Source: JAFGCY01 sp964609245
GTDB taxonomy: Bacteria > 4484-113 > JAFGCY01
DNA length: 64,000 nt
Assembly (NCBI GenBank): GCA_964609245.1
Contig: CAZSSB010000002.1
Span: 1-64,000, forward strand
Reading direction: 5' to 3'
Shown: piece after piece, positions 8,366 through 17,175 of the stretch
How the letters are laid out: the number at the start of each line of letters is the position of its first letter
How positions within the stretch are numbered: position 1 is the stretch's first letter
Made by a program: the position numbers and the translations under genes
Notes under the pieces: model-generated
Seen by the model: only the letters and a program-made list of their open reading frames with translations
The model's database searches: none
Told to the model about the DNA's origin: nothing

Positions 8366-9826
8366 CTAGGTTTCGCCGAAGAGCGTCTCTTCCTCGAGGC
8401 CGGCCCGCAGCCTGGCCACGTCGACCTCGGCGCTGCGCTCCTCGTCCCGCTGGCGGAGCCGCTGGGCCAGTTGCTGGCCCACCTTGTAGATGTTGCCCGC
8501 CCCAACCGTGAGAATGACGTCGCCCGGCTTGAGCGAGGTCTCGAGGTAGTTGACGATCTCGTCGAATTCGCCCAGGCAGCGCAACCGGCGTTCGTCGTAC
8601 TGGCGCTGGAAGAAGCGGTTGAGATAGTCCAGCCCGATCCCCGCGATCGGCTTCTCGTGGGCGGTATAGATTGGCGCCAGGATGATCTCGTCGGCGGTGA
8701 CAAAGGCGCTGGGAAACTGCTGGGCGAGGTACTTGCTGCGCGTGAAGCGGTGCGGCTGGAACACCACCCGCACCCGGCCCTTCATCACCTCGCGCACGGA
8801 GGACAGCAGCGCGTGGATCTCGCTGGGATGATGGGCGAAGTCGTCGATGATCATCACGCCGTCGTTGTAGATGATGTCGTAGCGGCGGCGGACGCCGGGG
8901 AAGTTCTCCAGCGCGAACGAGATCGTATCGAAGCTGACGCCCATCTCGCGGCACGACGCCACCGTGGCCAGCGCGTTCTGGATGTTGTGGTCCCCCGGCA
9001 GCCGCAGGTTGATCACGCCCAGCGGACCGTCGGTCTTGTGGTGCACCTCGAACGAGACCCCGCCCTCGTTGTTGAGCTTGCGGCCCTGGGCCTGGTAGAG
9101 CGCATCGGGGTGAAAGCCGTAGCTGATGACCTTCTTGCCGACCTTGGGCAGGATCGAGCGGATGTTGTCGTCGTCGATGCAGACCACGCAGTAGCCCCCG
9201 CGCTTGGGGCTGTTCAGGAAGCGGATAAAGCTGTCCTTGAGATTGCTGAGGCTGCCGTGGAAGTCGAGGTGGTCGCAGTCGATGTTGGTCACCACCGCCA
9301 CCTTGGGGGTGAACTCCAGCATGGAGTTGTTGCTCTCGTCACCCTCGGCGATGAACACCTTGCTCTTGCCCAGCTTGGCGGAGCCGATGTTGTGCTTCAG
9401 CACGCTGCCCATCACCACGGTCGGATCACGCTGGGCGGCGATGAAAGCCATCGCCACCATACTGGTGGTCGACGACTTGCCGTGGCTGCCCGAGATCACG
9501 ATGCTGTCGTTGCGCTCCGCCAGATAGCTGAGCAGCTCGATGCGCGTCAGCAGCGGCTTGCCTTCACGGCGAGCGTAGGCGATTTCGGGATTGTCGGGCG
9601 GGATCGCCGTACTGGCCACCACCATGTCCGCCAGCCGCGGATAGCGCTCGCTGTGGCCGATCCAGATGGTGGCGCCGGCCGCGGCCAATTCCTTGGTCAC
9701 AGCGGACTCCTGGCAGTCGGAACCGGTCACGTCATAGCCCATGTCCAGCAGCAGATGGGCTAGAGCGCTGACGCCGGATCCCCCGACTCCCACGAAGTGG
9801 ATGCGCTTGTATGAACTTCTCAGCAC
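8366..9826 (-). CDS. murC: UDP-N-acetylmuramate--L-alanine ligase
   Basis: MurC adds the first amino acid, L-alanine, to UDP-MurNAc in the cytoplasm. The 486-residue protein starts with the Rossmann motif HFVGVGGSGVSALA (10-23), has the Mur ligase P-loop GSHGKSSTT (113-121) and the conserved DDFAHHPSEIHA in the C-terminal domain. The GTG start at 9826 is 11 bases after a TATAAT, leaving a leader of about 4-5 bases. It heads the minus-strand division and wall cluster. Genes often found here (murG, ftsW, murB) are missing, so the cluster is split. Confidence 0.95.
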   Translation of the reverse strand: MLRSSYKRIHFVGVGGSGVSALAHLLLDMGYDVTGSDCQESAVTKELAAAGATIWIGHSERYPRLADMVVASTAIPPDNPEIAYARREGKPLLTRIELLSYLAERNDSIVISGSHGKSSTTSMVAMAFIAAQRDPTVVMGSVLKHNIGSAKLGKSKVFIAEGDESNNSMLEFTPKVAVVTNIDCDHLDFHGSLSNLKDSFIRFLNSPKRGGYCVVCIDDDNIRSILPKVGKKVISYGFHPDALYQAQGRKLNNEGGVSFEVHHKTDGPLGVINLRLPGDHNIQNALATVASCREMGVSFDTISFALENFPGVRRRYDIIYNDGVMIIDDFAHHPSEIHALLSSVREVMKGRVRVVFQPHRFTRSKYLAQQFPSAFVTADEIILAPIYTAHEKPIAGIGLDYLNRFFQRQYDERRLRCLGEFDEIVNYLETSLKPGDVILTVGAGNIYKVGQQLAQRLRQRDEERSAEVDVARLRAGLEEETLFGET

Positions 9827-9837
9827 GCGAAGCGGTT

Positions 9838-9843
9838 ATTATA
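9838..9843 (-). promoter_or_regulatory. -10 element TATAAT of murC
   Basis: Minus-strand TATAAT lies 11 bases before the murC GTG, so the transcript should have only a few leader bases. It sits in the divergent region shared with the Cache-HAMP gene. Confidence 0.5.
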
Positions 9844-9929
9844 CCTGACTTCACGGCAGCGGGCCACCGGAGCCTGAGTCCAATCGGCGTGTCGACGACC
9901 ACCGGCCGCAGGGGATTGTCCTGCGGTGC

Positions 9930-9935
9930 TATACT
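9930..9935 (+). promoter_or_regulatory. -10 element TATACT, predicted leaderless start
   Basis: TGC-TATACT (extended -10 form) is followed by exactly 6 bases and the GTG at 9942. If the in-frame ATG at 9957 were used instead, the leader would be about 15 bases. Confidence 0.55.
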
Positions 9936-9941
9936 CAGTCG

Positions 9942-11504
9942 GTGCGGGAAGATGGGATGCGGTACAAGCCCTGGATCTGGCGGCGGCTGCTTACGCTCGC
10001 GCTGCTGTGCTGCCTGATTCCGGTTGGCATCCTGGCGCTGGTCACCATCTTCGCCCCCTTCAGCGGCGCGGCCAGCAGCGCCCAGATCGGCAGCCAGGTC
10101 GCCCAGGAGGCCCGCCAGCAGGTCGCGCAGATCGCCGGCCGCCAGGCCGACTACGCGGGCACGCGGCTGAGCCGCATCGGCTACGCCGTCAAGCTGCTCG
10201 GGGCCTATGCCGAGGAAGCGCTGGGCAGCCCGCAGATCTTCGCCGAGCAGGTGGCACCGGGGCTGTTCGACGAGCAGGATGAGGCCACCGGCGAAGCGCC
10301 GGAGGCGGAGCCCGCACCGCTCGACAACCCGATCTTCTACGCCCAGAGCGACGACGGCGCGATCCGCAAGCTGATCGACGACGGCCGCACCGCCGTCTAC
10401 TTCGCGGCGCGCACCTCCGGGGAGTACTCGACCTACGACATGCAGCGGCTGCACGCCACCGTGGTGCTCGATCCGCTGCTGATAGAGCCGGTGCGCTCCG
10501 ATCCGCTGTGCACCCAGGCCTTCCTGATCACCCGCGACGACCTGCTGAGGACTTACCCGTTCCGCGACTTCACGCTGTGGCCCCCTGACCGCGACCTCAG
10601 CAAGCCGCGGGACTTCTGGAGCGAGGCCAAGGCCGACGCCGACGGGCTGGTCTGGACCACGCCCTACGTCAGTGCGCTGACGGAGACCTGGGTGGTGGCC
10701 TGCATGTCGCCGGTCCGCGTCGCCGACCGCCTGGTCGCCGTCACCGGCTGCGAGATCGACGTTAGCGGCCTGGCCCAGACGGTCTTGACGGCCGAACTGG
10801 GCCCGCGCGGTACCAGCTGGCTGATCAAGCCGGTCTACGGTGACGGGGACGAGCCGGCCCGCTGGTTGGTGCTGGCCGCCCAGGACGGCGCGGTGGAGGT
10901 GCTGGGCGTGACAGCGCTGGATACCGCTGAGCTGCCCACCGACAGGCACACCGGCGCCGACATCCTCGATGAGGCCGACGTGCTGGCCCACGGCAAGCCG
11001 GCGCTGGCTGACGTACTGAAGCAGCAGCTCAGCCCCAGCGCCACCACGCTGTCCGAACTGCTGCCGGACATCTCGGTGATGACTGACCAGGCCGGGAACT
11101 TCGTCGCCGCCGCCCCGGTCACCACCGCGGGCTGGGTGCTGGCTGGGCTGACGGAGAGCCCGGCGCTGCTGGCCGTGGAGCGCTACGAGAGTCAGCTGGA
11201 CATGTGGCGGCGCGGCAGGCTGCTGCTGGTCGTCGCCATCGGCGCGGTCGGACTGCTCCTGGCCTTCGGCCTGGCCTGGCTGGAGGCGCGGCGCCTGACC
11301 CAGCCGCTCAGTATCCTGACGCAGCAGGTGCGCCAGGCCGCCGAGACGCGCCGCACTTCGGCGGTCACGCTGGCCGACGAAGGGGAGATCGGCGCGCTGG
11401 CCGTCGCTGTCCAGCAGCTGATCGACGGCACCACCACCCCGGCCAACGGCAACAGCGTCGCCGCGCAGCCAGATCCGGATGACGCAGACTCAGCCGCCGA
11501 CTAG
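9942..11504 (+). CDS. Membrane sensor with Cache and HAMP domains, no output domain
   Basis: The 520-residue protein has an N-terminal membrane segment (about 14-38), a large extracytoplasmic region and a second membrane segment near 425-447. A HAMP-like linker (TQPLSILTQQVRQAAETRR...GEIGALAVAVQQLIDG) follows. The extracytoplasmic part includes FWSEAKADADGLVWTTPYV, which resembles double-Cache sensors of chemoreceptors and kinases. After the HAMP there are only about 20 low-complexity residues. Kinase, cyclase and methyl-accepting domains are all absent. It could signal through a partner protein or be a degenerate receptor. The GTG start fits a leaderless transcript; ATG at 9957 is an alternative. 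The last 15 bases overlap the convergent phosphorylase gene. Confidence 0.75.
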   Translation: MREDGMRYKPWIWRRLLTLALLCCLIPVGILALVTIFAPFSGAASSAQIGSQVAQEARQQVAQIAGRQADYAGTRLSRIGYAVKLLGAYAEEALGSPQIFAEQVAPGLFDEQDEATGEAPEAEPAPLDNPIFYAQSDDGAIRKLIDDGRTAVYFAARTSGEYSTYDMQRLHATVVLDPLLIEPVRSDPLCTQAFLITRDDLLRTYPFRDFTLWPPDRDLSKPRDFWSEAKADADGLVWTTPYVSALTETWVVACMSPVRVADRLVAVTGCEIDVSGLAQTVLTAELGPRGTSWLIKPVYGDGDEPARWLVLAAQDGAVEVLGVTALDTAELPTDRHTGADILDEADVLAHGKPALADVLKQQLSPSATTLSELLPDISVMTDQAGNFVAAAPVTTAGWVLAGLTESPALLAVERYESQLDMWRRGRLLLVVAIGAVGLLLAFGLAWLEARRLTQPLSILTQQVRQAAETRRTSAVTLADEGEIGALAVAVQQLIDGTTTPANGNSVAAQPDPDDADSAAD

Positions 11505-12833
11505 ATTGAGCCCGCGCGTGCTGAGCAGCACGTCGAGCACCAGTGGCCGCACCTCCGGCTCCTGATCCTCGATAGTGACCGCGTTCTGATACGCCGGAAC
11601 CAGGTCTGCCAGCGGCTGCTCGCCCGCCTTGCCTCGAGCCATCACCGCCAGTGGGTCCCCAGCAGCCACTCGTTCGCCCACCTTCAGCAGGCACCGCACC
11701 CCCGCCCGCGGATCGATTGAGTCCTCCGCAGCCTGCCGACCGGCGCCCAGGCTGCGCGCCACCTCGCCGATCGCGCGCGCGTCCATCCTGCAGATGACTC
11801 CCGACCGCGGCGCCGGCACCTCGATGCTCTCAACCGCGCCCGCCTGGGCCTGCGACCGCCTGAAATGCCCGAGGTCCCCGCCCTGGGCGTACACCCACCG
11901 ACGGAACCGCTCCAGGACAGCGCGCGACACAAGCGCTTCATACATGAGGGCCTTGCCATCCCCGTAATAGTCGCAGCGACCGGTGCGGGCCAGCAGCACC
12001 CCGCCAAGTGTCGCACAGAGCTCGACGAGATCAGGCTGCGAGGACTGACCTTCCAGCACGGCCAGCACTTCCGCCACCTCAAGTGCGTTACCTACAGCCT
12101 CACCCAGTGGCTGGTCCATGTTGCTGATCACGCACGAGACATCGCGGCCGAATTCGCGGCCCAGCCTCAGCGCAAGCTGGGCGAACTCGCGCGCCCGCTG
12201 CTCGTCGGTGAAGAACGCGCCGCTGCCGCACTTGACGTCCAGCACGATGCACTCCGCACCGGCGGCCAGCTTCTTGCTCAGCACGCTGGCGGCGATCAGC
12301 CCCAGCTCATCCACCGTATCCGTCGCATCGCGCAGGGCGTAGATGCGCTTGTCGGCGGGCACCAGATCGGCGCTCTGGGCGACCACCACGCAGCCGACCT
12401 CGCTGAGCACCCGGCGCATCTCGTCCCGCGACAGGTTGACGTTGAAGCCGGGGATGCTCTCCAGCTTGTCGATGGTGCCGCCGGTGTGGCCCAAGCCGCG
12501 CCCGCTCATCTTGGGCACGGTGAGCCCCACGGCCGCCAGCCACGGCAGCAGCAGCAGACTGGCCTTGTCACCTACCCCACCGGTCGAGTGCTTGTCCACT
12601 ACCGGCCCGCGCAGGTCCGACCAGTCCAGCGTCGCTCCGCTCTCGACAAAGGCGCGCGTCAGCGCCACCGTCTCCGCATAGGTCAACCCCTCATAGCAGA
12701 TGACCATCAGCAGCGCGCTGAGCTGGTAGTCAGGCACACCGCCATCCACCACCCCACGCACCAACGCCTCGATATCGGCAGGCGACAATTCCTGGCCCCG
12801 GCGCTTGCGGCGGATCAGTGACAGCACATTCAT
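11490..12833 (-). CDS. Pyrimidine-nucleoside (thymidine) phosphorylase
   Basis: This homodimeric enzyme splits thymidine, uridine or deoxyuridine with phosphate in nucleoside salvage. The 447-residue protein has the phosphate-binding motif DKHSTGGVGDK (80-90) and the family signature SGRGLGHTGGTIDKLESIPG, with a lid and small alpha/beta C-terminal domain. Length fits DeoA/Pdp. Substrate range (thymidine only or general pyrimidine) cannot be settled by eye. The ATG is preceded 8 bases upstream by AATACT. The gene is divergent from the isoaspartyl peptidase gene with only 48 bases between starts, and its end overlaps the convergent sensor gene by 15 bases. Confidence 0.93.
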   Translation of the reverse strand: MNVLSLIRRKRRGQELSPADIEALVRGVVDGGVPDYQLSALLMVICYEGLTYAETVALTRAFVESGATLDWSDLRGPVVDKHSTGGVGDKASLLLLPWLAAVGLTVPKMSGRGLGHTGGTIDKLESIPGFNVNLSRDEMRRVLSEVGCVVVAQSADLVPADKRIYALRDATDTVDELGLIAASVLSKKLAAGAECIVLDVKCGSGAFFTDEQRAREFAQLALRLGREFGRDVSCVISNMDQPLGEAVGNALEVAEVLAVLEGQSSQPDLVELCATLGGVLLARTGRCDYYGDGKALMYEALVSRAVLERFRRWVYAQGGDLGHFRRSQAQAGAVESIEVPAPRSGVICRMDARAIGEVARSLGAGRQAAEDSIDPRAGVRCLLKVGERVAAGDPLAVMARGKAGEQPLADLVPAYQNAVTIEDQEPEVRPLVLDVLLSTRGLNLVGG

Positions 12834-12841
12834 CTGTCCCT

Positions 12842-12847
12842 AGTATT
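12842..12847 (-). promoter_or_regulatory. Possible -10 element AATACT of the phosphorylase gene
   Basis: Minus-strand AATACT ends 8 bases before the ATG at 12833. It is weaker than the other elements, and an AGGGA close to the ATG could instead act in initiation. Confidence 0.35.
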
Positions 12848-12869
12848 CCACCCGCCCGCCCCAGTCCGC

Positions 12870-12875
12870 TACAAT
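12870..12875 (+). promoter_or_regulatory. -10 element TACAAT, predicted leaderless start
   Basis: TACAAT is followed by exactly 6 bases (gccgcc) and the ATG at 12882. It lies back to back with the divergent phosphorylase promoter. Confidence 0.6.
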
Positions 12876-12881
12876 GCCGCC

Positions 12882-13838
12882 ATGCCCAGGCCGACGATCA
12901 TCGTCCACGGCGGAGCCGGCAGCATCCAGCCCTACATCTGGAGCCGGTTCCTGGAGCACGCTCAGCTGGCGGCCCGCTGCGGCCAGGCGATCCTCGACGA
13001 CGGCGGCAGCGCGGTGGACGCGGCGATGGCCGCCTCGCGCTTCATGGAGGACGATGAGACCTTCAACGCCGGCACGGGCTCGGCGCTCAACCGCGAGGGG
13101 ATGGTGGAGTGCGACGCGCTGGTGATGACCAGCGAGCGCCATGCCGGCGCGGTGGCCGGCGTGCGCGGCATCCGCAACCCGATCGATCTGGCGCGGATCG
13201 TGATGGAGCACACCGACCACTTGCTGATCGTCGGGCCGGGGGCGATGGCGCTGGCGCGCCAGCACGGCATCGAGCTGTGCAACCCCGCCGAGATGGTCAC
13301 CGAGCGACGGCTGAAGCGCTACCTGCAGATGAAGGAGCAAGGCGTCACCTTCGAGACCAATCCCGAGCGCGAGGCCACCGACGACCCGATCGACGATCCG
13401 CCCGCGGACGACACGACGGGCGACACCGTCGGGGCCTGCGCGCTGGACGAACAGGGCAACCTGGCGGTGACCAGCACCACCGGCGGCATGATCATGAAGC
13501 TGCCGGGCCGCGCCGGCGACGTGCCGGTCATCGGCGGGGGCAGCTACTGCGGACCGGCGGGGGCCGTCACCTGCAGCGGGCACGGTGAACCGGTGGTGCG
13601 GGTCTGCCTGGCCAAGTACGCCTACGACCTGCTGGAACTGGGCGCCTCCGCGGGCGAAGCCGCCGAGCGGGGCGTCGATCACCTCGTCGACATCACGGGC
13701 GGTCTGGCCGGTCTGATCGTGCTCGACCGGCACGGGGGCCGCGGCTGGGCAACCAGCACCAGGCACATCTCCGTCGGCGTGCCCGACAGGCGGCCGGATG
13801 ACAGGTGCGGCTACCTGCCACCCGATGAGGAGCCCTGA
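12882..13838 (+). CDS. Isoaspartyl peptidase/L-asparaginase (Ntn hydrolase)
   Basis: This 318-residue plant-type asparaginase family protein removes isoaspartyl residues or hydrolyses asparagine. It is made as a precursor that cleaves itself before a catalytic threonine, expected to be T182 in GDTVGACALD. The N-terminal IIVHGGAGS and the FNAGTGSALN motifs are conserved. The linker before the cleavage site is acidic (DDPIDDPPADD). The start is a leaderless-type ATG. The TGA stop overlaps the next ATG by one base (TGATG), so it is translationally coupled to the DUF4127 gene. Confidence 0.9.
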   Translation: MPRPTIIVHGGAGSIQPYIWSRFLEHAQLAARCGQAILDDGGSAVDAAMAASRFMEDDETFNAGTGSALNREGMVECDALVMTSERHAGAVAGVRGIRNPIDLARIVMEHTDHLLIVGPGAMALARQHGIELCNPAEMVTERRLKRYLQMKEQGVTFETNPEREATDDPIDDPPADDTTGDTVGACALDEQGNLAVTSTTGGMIMKLPGRAGDVPVIGGGSYCGPAGAVTCSGHGEPVVRVCLAKYAYDLLELGASAGEAAERGVDHLVDITGGLAGLIVLDRHGGRGWATSTRHISVGVPDRRPDDRCGYLPPDEEP

Positions 13839-15340
13839 TGCGGATCGCCCTGGTGCCCCTCGACAGCCGTCCGCCGAACTGGCTCTTCCCCCAGCGGCTG
13901 GCGGAGATCGCCGGGGTCCAGCTGGAGCTGCCCCCGCGCGAGCTGCTGGGCACGCTGCACCGCGGGGCCGACGGCCTGGCGCTGGCACGCTGGCTGCGCG
14001 ACACCGTGACCAACCCGTTGGGCGACGTGCGCTGCCGGGCGGCGGTGTTTTCCTGGGACGCCCTGCTCTACGGCGGGCTGATCCAGAGCCGCCAGCTGGA
14101 CGCCGAGCCGCGGTTCGATGAAGTGGCGGCCGTGCTGCGGCAGATCGACTGGAGCCGCGTGGCGGGCTACTGCTACGCGACCGTTCCGCGCCTTGGCATC
14201 AGCGTCGCCAGCAGCGCGGTCGAAGCCACCCACGCCCTGGTCCGCGAGTACTTCATCAACTGGGGACGCCGCGACGAGGACCCACGCGCCGCCGAGCGAG
14301 CCCGCAGCCTGGAGCAGCAACTCGGCCACGAGGCGGTGGAGGCGCTGTGGAACTGGCGGACGCGCAACCACGAGCTGGCCCGCCGCGCGATCCTGCTCAG
14401 CTGCGAGCTGGGGCTTGCGCACTGTCACGTCGCCAGCGAGGACAACGCCCGGGCCGGGCCGCATCTGGCGGAAGCGGAGCAGCTGCGCCGCGCCTATCTG
14501 GACGCTCGCCGCGACTATCCACGGGCGCGCTGCACGTTTTTCGACGGCGCCGACGAGTGCGCCGCGCTGCTGCTGGCCCGCGCCGCGACGGACGCGCGGG
14601 GCGCCGCTGCCCTGCCCCTGCAGCTGTCCGTCCATCCCGCCGTGCCGGGCCCCGACCGCTACACCGGCCTCTACGAGTCCCACAGCCTCGGCGACGGCCT
14701 GACCATGCTGGCCCGGCTGCTGAACTTCTCCTACGGCTATGAGCCCCAGGAGCGCCACTGGCTGGTGGTCCACGGTGTCCAGCCGCAGCCCGACGTCTTG
14801 GCCACCCCGCCGGACCAGGCATTCAACAACCCGTTCCTGCTGCCCAAGGCCGTGCCGGCCGGCGGTCGCCCGCTGCTCAGCGATCTCTGCGCCTGCAACG
14901 GCGCTAATCCCCTGCTCGTCAAGCACCTCGCGGCGCTGCAACCGGGCGGACTGCGCGGACTGGTGGGCTTCAACACCAACTTCAACACGCTGGGGCTGAG
15001 CGCGGCCTGGCTCAGGCTCACGCGGGGCGACAGCGCCCCGGAGCAGCGCTTCCTGCTGGAGCGGCTGGCCGACGACGTGGTCTACCAGTCGGTGGCCCGC
15101 CCGGCGGTCATCAAGTACCTGCGCCAGCAGGAGCTGGATCCGCTGGATTTCGCCAGTGCCAACAGCGTCCAGCGCCAGGCCCTTGGGCAGCTGATCGCGG
15201 ACTGCTGGCGGGACTGGGTGGAAACCGACGGGGCGCCCGTGCTGGCCGCGGCCGGCATCAGCGCGCAGGCCTCGCGCCGCGTCAGCTTCAGCTTCCCCTG
15301 GAATCGCGCCTTCGAAGTCGAGGCTGCCGCCGAGCTGTAG
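13838..15340 (+). CDS. DUF4127 family protein
   Basis: The 500-residue protein starts with IALVPLDSRPPNWLFPQRLA and has AAVFSWDALLYGGLIQSR, both hallmarks of the DUF4127 family of uncharacterised proteins. It also has the family-typical ATVPRLGISV, VHGVQPQPDV and GLVGFNTNFNTLG stretches. No membrane segment or signal peptide is evident, so it is likely cytoplasmic. Function is unknown; coupling to an isoaspartyl peptidase gene may hint at peptide or amino-acid turnover, which is inference only. The ATG overlaps the preceding stop. Confidence 0.85.
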   Translation: MRIALVPLDSRPPNWLFPQRLAEIAGVQLELPPRELLGTLHRGADGLALARWLRDTVTNPLGDVRCRAAVFSWDALLYGGLIQSRQLDAEPRFDEVAAVLRQIDWSRVAGYCYATVPRLGISVASSAVEATHALVREYFINWGRRDEDPRAAERARSLEQQLGHEAVEALWNWRTRNHELARRAILLSCELGLAHCHVASEDNARAGPHLAEAEQLRRAYLDARRDYPRARCTFFDGADECAALLLARAATDARGAAALPLQLSVHPAVPGPDRYTGLYESHSLGDGLTMLARLLNFSYGYEPQERHWLVVHGVQPQPDVLATPPDQAFNNPFLLPKAVPAGGRPLLSDLCACNGANPLLVKHLAALQPGGLRGLVGFNTNFNTLGLSAAWLRLTRGDSAPEQRFLLERLADDVVYQSVARPAVIKYLRQQELDPLDFASANSVQRQALGQLIADCWRDWVETDGAPVLAAAGISAQASRRVSFSFPWNRAFEVEAAAEL

Positions 15341-15373
15341 CGCTCAGGCGCGCGGCGTGCCCAAAGTCGATCG

Positions 15374-15835
15374 CTAGGAGTAGTACTCCCGGACGTACTG
15401 CCATTGCGCCGCAAAGCCCGCGACGGCCGCGCCCGTGGCGCCCAGCACCACCGCCAGGCTGTAGCTGCCCAGCTGCGTGATGACCGGCGTGTAGCTTCCG
15501 ATCAGGTAGCCGATTACTCCCCCGCCGAGCGTGGCGCCAATGGTCGTCAAGACCCGCGGGCTGGCCAGGGCATCCTGCAGCTGCGCGATCCAGTGCCGGC
15601 ACCTGCGCAGCGGGCGACTGCCCTGCTGGTCGCTCCCGTTTGGACCGAACAGGCTGCCGTGCTGGGCCAGCCACAGCCGCGCCCGCTCCCGGGACTCGAT
15701 CTCGGAGCTGACGCTCAGCGCCAGCCAGGGCAGCTCGCTGCGGTCCAGCGCCCGCCGCATGAGCAGTACGTCCAACTCACCGTCGGACGGCTGATGCTCT
15801 TCGGTCCGCATGTCTTCTCTGTTATCGTCCATCAT
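15374..15835 (-). CDS. Small membrane protein, putative anti-sigma factor
   Basis: The 153-residue protein has an acidic, hydrophilic N-terminal half (to about 85) and two membrane segments (about 92-113 and 123-143). It is encoded 18 bases after the ECF sigma gene in the same direction, the usual position of an anti-sigma factor. The His/Cys zinc motif of ZAS anti-sigma domains is absent (only one Cys, in RRCRHW). The role is therefore inferred from context alone. The tandem ATGs have an AGGA-type ribosome binding site. Confidence 0.6.
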   Translation of the reverse strand: MMDDNREDMRTEEHQPSDGELDVLLMRRALDRSELPWLALSVSSEIESRERARLWLAQHGSLFGPNGSDQQGSRPLRRCRHWIAQLQDALASPRVLTTIGATLGGGVIGYLIGSYTPVITQLGSYSLAVVLGATGAAVAGFAAQWQYVREYYS

Positions 15836-15853
15836 GGATTCCTGTGCCCACGG

Positions 15854-16531
15854 CTACTGCCAGCCAAGGCGGCGCGCCTGCTCCTGCAGCCGCAGCCGCG
15901 CCCGGCGCAGCTTGGTCTTGACTGTATTGATCGGCATCCCGAGCGTGTCGGCGATGTCCTGATAGCTGAACTCCCCAAGGTAGTGCAGGTTGACCAACTC
16001 GCGGTAGGATGCCGGCAGGCTTTTCAGCATCCGCTCCACCGCCCGCGCCCGGGCCAGGTGCTCGTAGTCCTGATCAGGTCCGCCGTCGCCCGCCGTCTTC
16101 TCGTGCAGGTCGCGCTCGCCGGCTGCACCGTCATCCAGGCTGGCCGGTGGCGGACGCCGCCGCAGACGCCGCACGTGACTGAGCGCCTGATTGCGCGCCA
16201 CCCGGTAGAGCCAGGACGAGAAGCGGCTGCGGCCGCGGAAGGTGTGCAGCTTCTCGTAGGCGCGGATGAACGCTTCCTGCACCAGGTCGGCCGCCGCGGT
16301 CTCGTCGGCGACGACCGCGTCGACCGCGGCCCAGACCAGCCGGCGGTAGCGCTTGACCAGCACGCCGTACTCCGACCAGTCACCGGCACGGCAGGCTGCC
16401 AGAATCTGATGTTCACGGCTGTCGTGGTTGTCTGTGGTCACACACGGCGCCTCGCTGCAGGCGTCACGCACCAAGGATAGCGCCTGTCCGTTCACGCCCG
16501 CCACCTGTCGGTCTGCTTCGACATCGGCCAC
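15854..16531 (-). CDS. ECF RNA polymerase sigma factor
   Basis: The 225-residue protein has sigma region 2 (VKRYRRLVWAAVDAVV, then DLVQEAFIRAYEKLHTF and SSWLYRVARNQALSHVRR). Region 4 contains the helix-turn-helix FSYQDIADTLGMPINTVKTK. It would direct polymerase to a stress or envelope regulon. The first about 45 residues are extra relative to typical ECF factors, so the true start may be later than this GTG. It begins 2 bases after the stop of a DUF6249-like gene and is followed by a putative anti-sigma gene. An ECF-type promoter motif lies upstream of the operon and suggests autoregulation. Confidence 0.93.
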   Translation of the reverse strand: MADVEADRQVAGVNGQALSLVRDACSEAPCVTTDNHDSREHQILAACRAGDWSEYGVLVKRYRRLVWAAVDAVVADETAAADLVQEAFIRAYEKLHTFRGRSRFSSWLYRVARNQALSHVRRLRRRPPPASLDDGAAGERDLHEKTAGDGGPDQDYEHLARARAVERMLKSLPASYRELVNLHYLGEFSYQDIADTLGMPINTVKTKLRRARLRLQEQARRLGWQ

Positions 16532-16533
16532 AC

Positions 16534-16977
16534 CTAGCTATACGGCCCCTCGCCGCGGTCCAGCGATGACCCCGGCGTCTCCGGACTGCCGTCGGTCAGG
16601 CCATCGGTGCGGACGCGCACCACGGATCCCACCACGCTGTAGTGGACAATCAGCAGCGCGACGCCCAGTATCGCGATGATCAGCACGGACAGCATCTCCG
16701 GATTGAAGCCCTCGGAGATAGTGGTCAGCAGCATGACGAAGAACAACCCGACGCCAAAGGCCACCAGGATCACTCCGGCCTTCCAGTTGCCGTTGATGTC
16801 TCCGCTGCGTGGCTGGGTCTGCAGGCTGCCCCTGATCGCGGCGGGGTCGACCCCTTTCTCGATCGCCTTGGCAAGCAGTTCGAGCTGCGCCTGGTAGAGC
16901 CGATGCTTCAGCGCAATCGGCACGATGATGCAGGCTCCGATTACTAGCATCACCACAACGGGAATCAGCGCTTCCAT
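16534..16977 (-). CDS. DUF6249-like membrane protein
   Basis: The 147-residue protein has an N-terminal membrane segment (4-25) and a short cytoplasmic loop containing LYQAQLELLAKAIEKGVDP, typical of DUF6249 proteins. Two more membrane segments follow (about 67-87 and 93-113), then a hydrophilic tail. Such proteins often sit beside ECF sigma genes, and their function is unknown. The ATG has a good GAGGAGC ribosome binding site. It is the first gene of the sigma operon. Confidence 0.75.
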   Translation of the reverse strand: MEALIPVVVMLVIGACIIVPIALKHRLYQAQLELLAKAIEKGVDPAAIRGSLQTQPRSGDINGNWKAGVILVAFGVGLFFVMLLTTISEGFNPEMLSVLIIAILGVALLIVHYSVVGSVVRVRTDGLTDGSPETPGSSLDRGEGPYS

Positions 16978-17016
16978 GTCTTGCTCCTCGCGTCAGTCTT
17001 CACGTATCGGCCGTGT

Positions 17017-17042
17017 GACGCCCCCGAACCGGAGATGTTTCG
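17017..17042 (-). promoter_or_regulatory. Candidate ECF-type promoter (GAAAC-16-CGTC)
   Basis: On the minus strand CGAAAC is followed by 16 bases and CGTC. This matches the general ECF promoter pattern (-35 with AAC, -10 with CGTC). It lies about 40 bases upstream of the first gene of the sigma operon, consistent with autoregulation. Confidence 0.5.
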
Positions 17043-17175
17043 CCTTTGCGCCGATATGTGACAGAATATGGCGGCTCGCCGAAGACCGCCACGGCAACCC
17101 AGTCGACCCCTCATGGATTGCCAGGTCGTAGCGAGCGGTCCCGTGTTGGGCTCCTTTGCCCCCCGGAGGTCAGGC

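Noticed and set aside
9942..11504. Methyl-accepting chemotaxis protein
   Set aside because: The protein ends after the HAMP region; no signalling coiled-coil is present.
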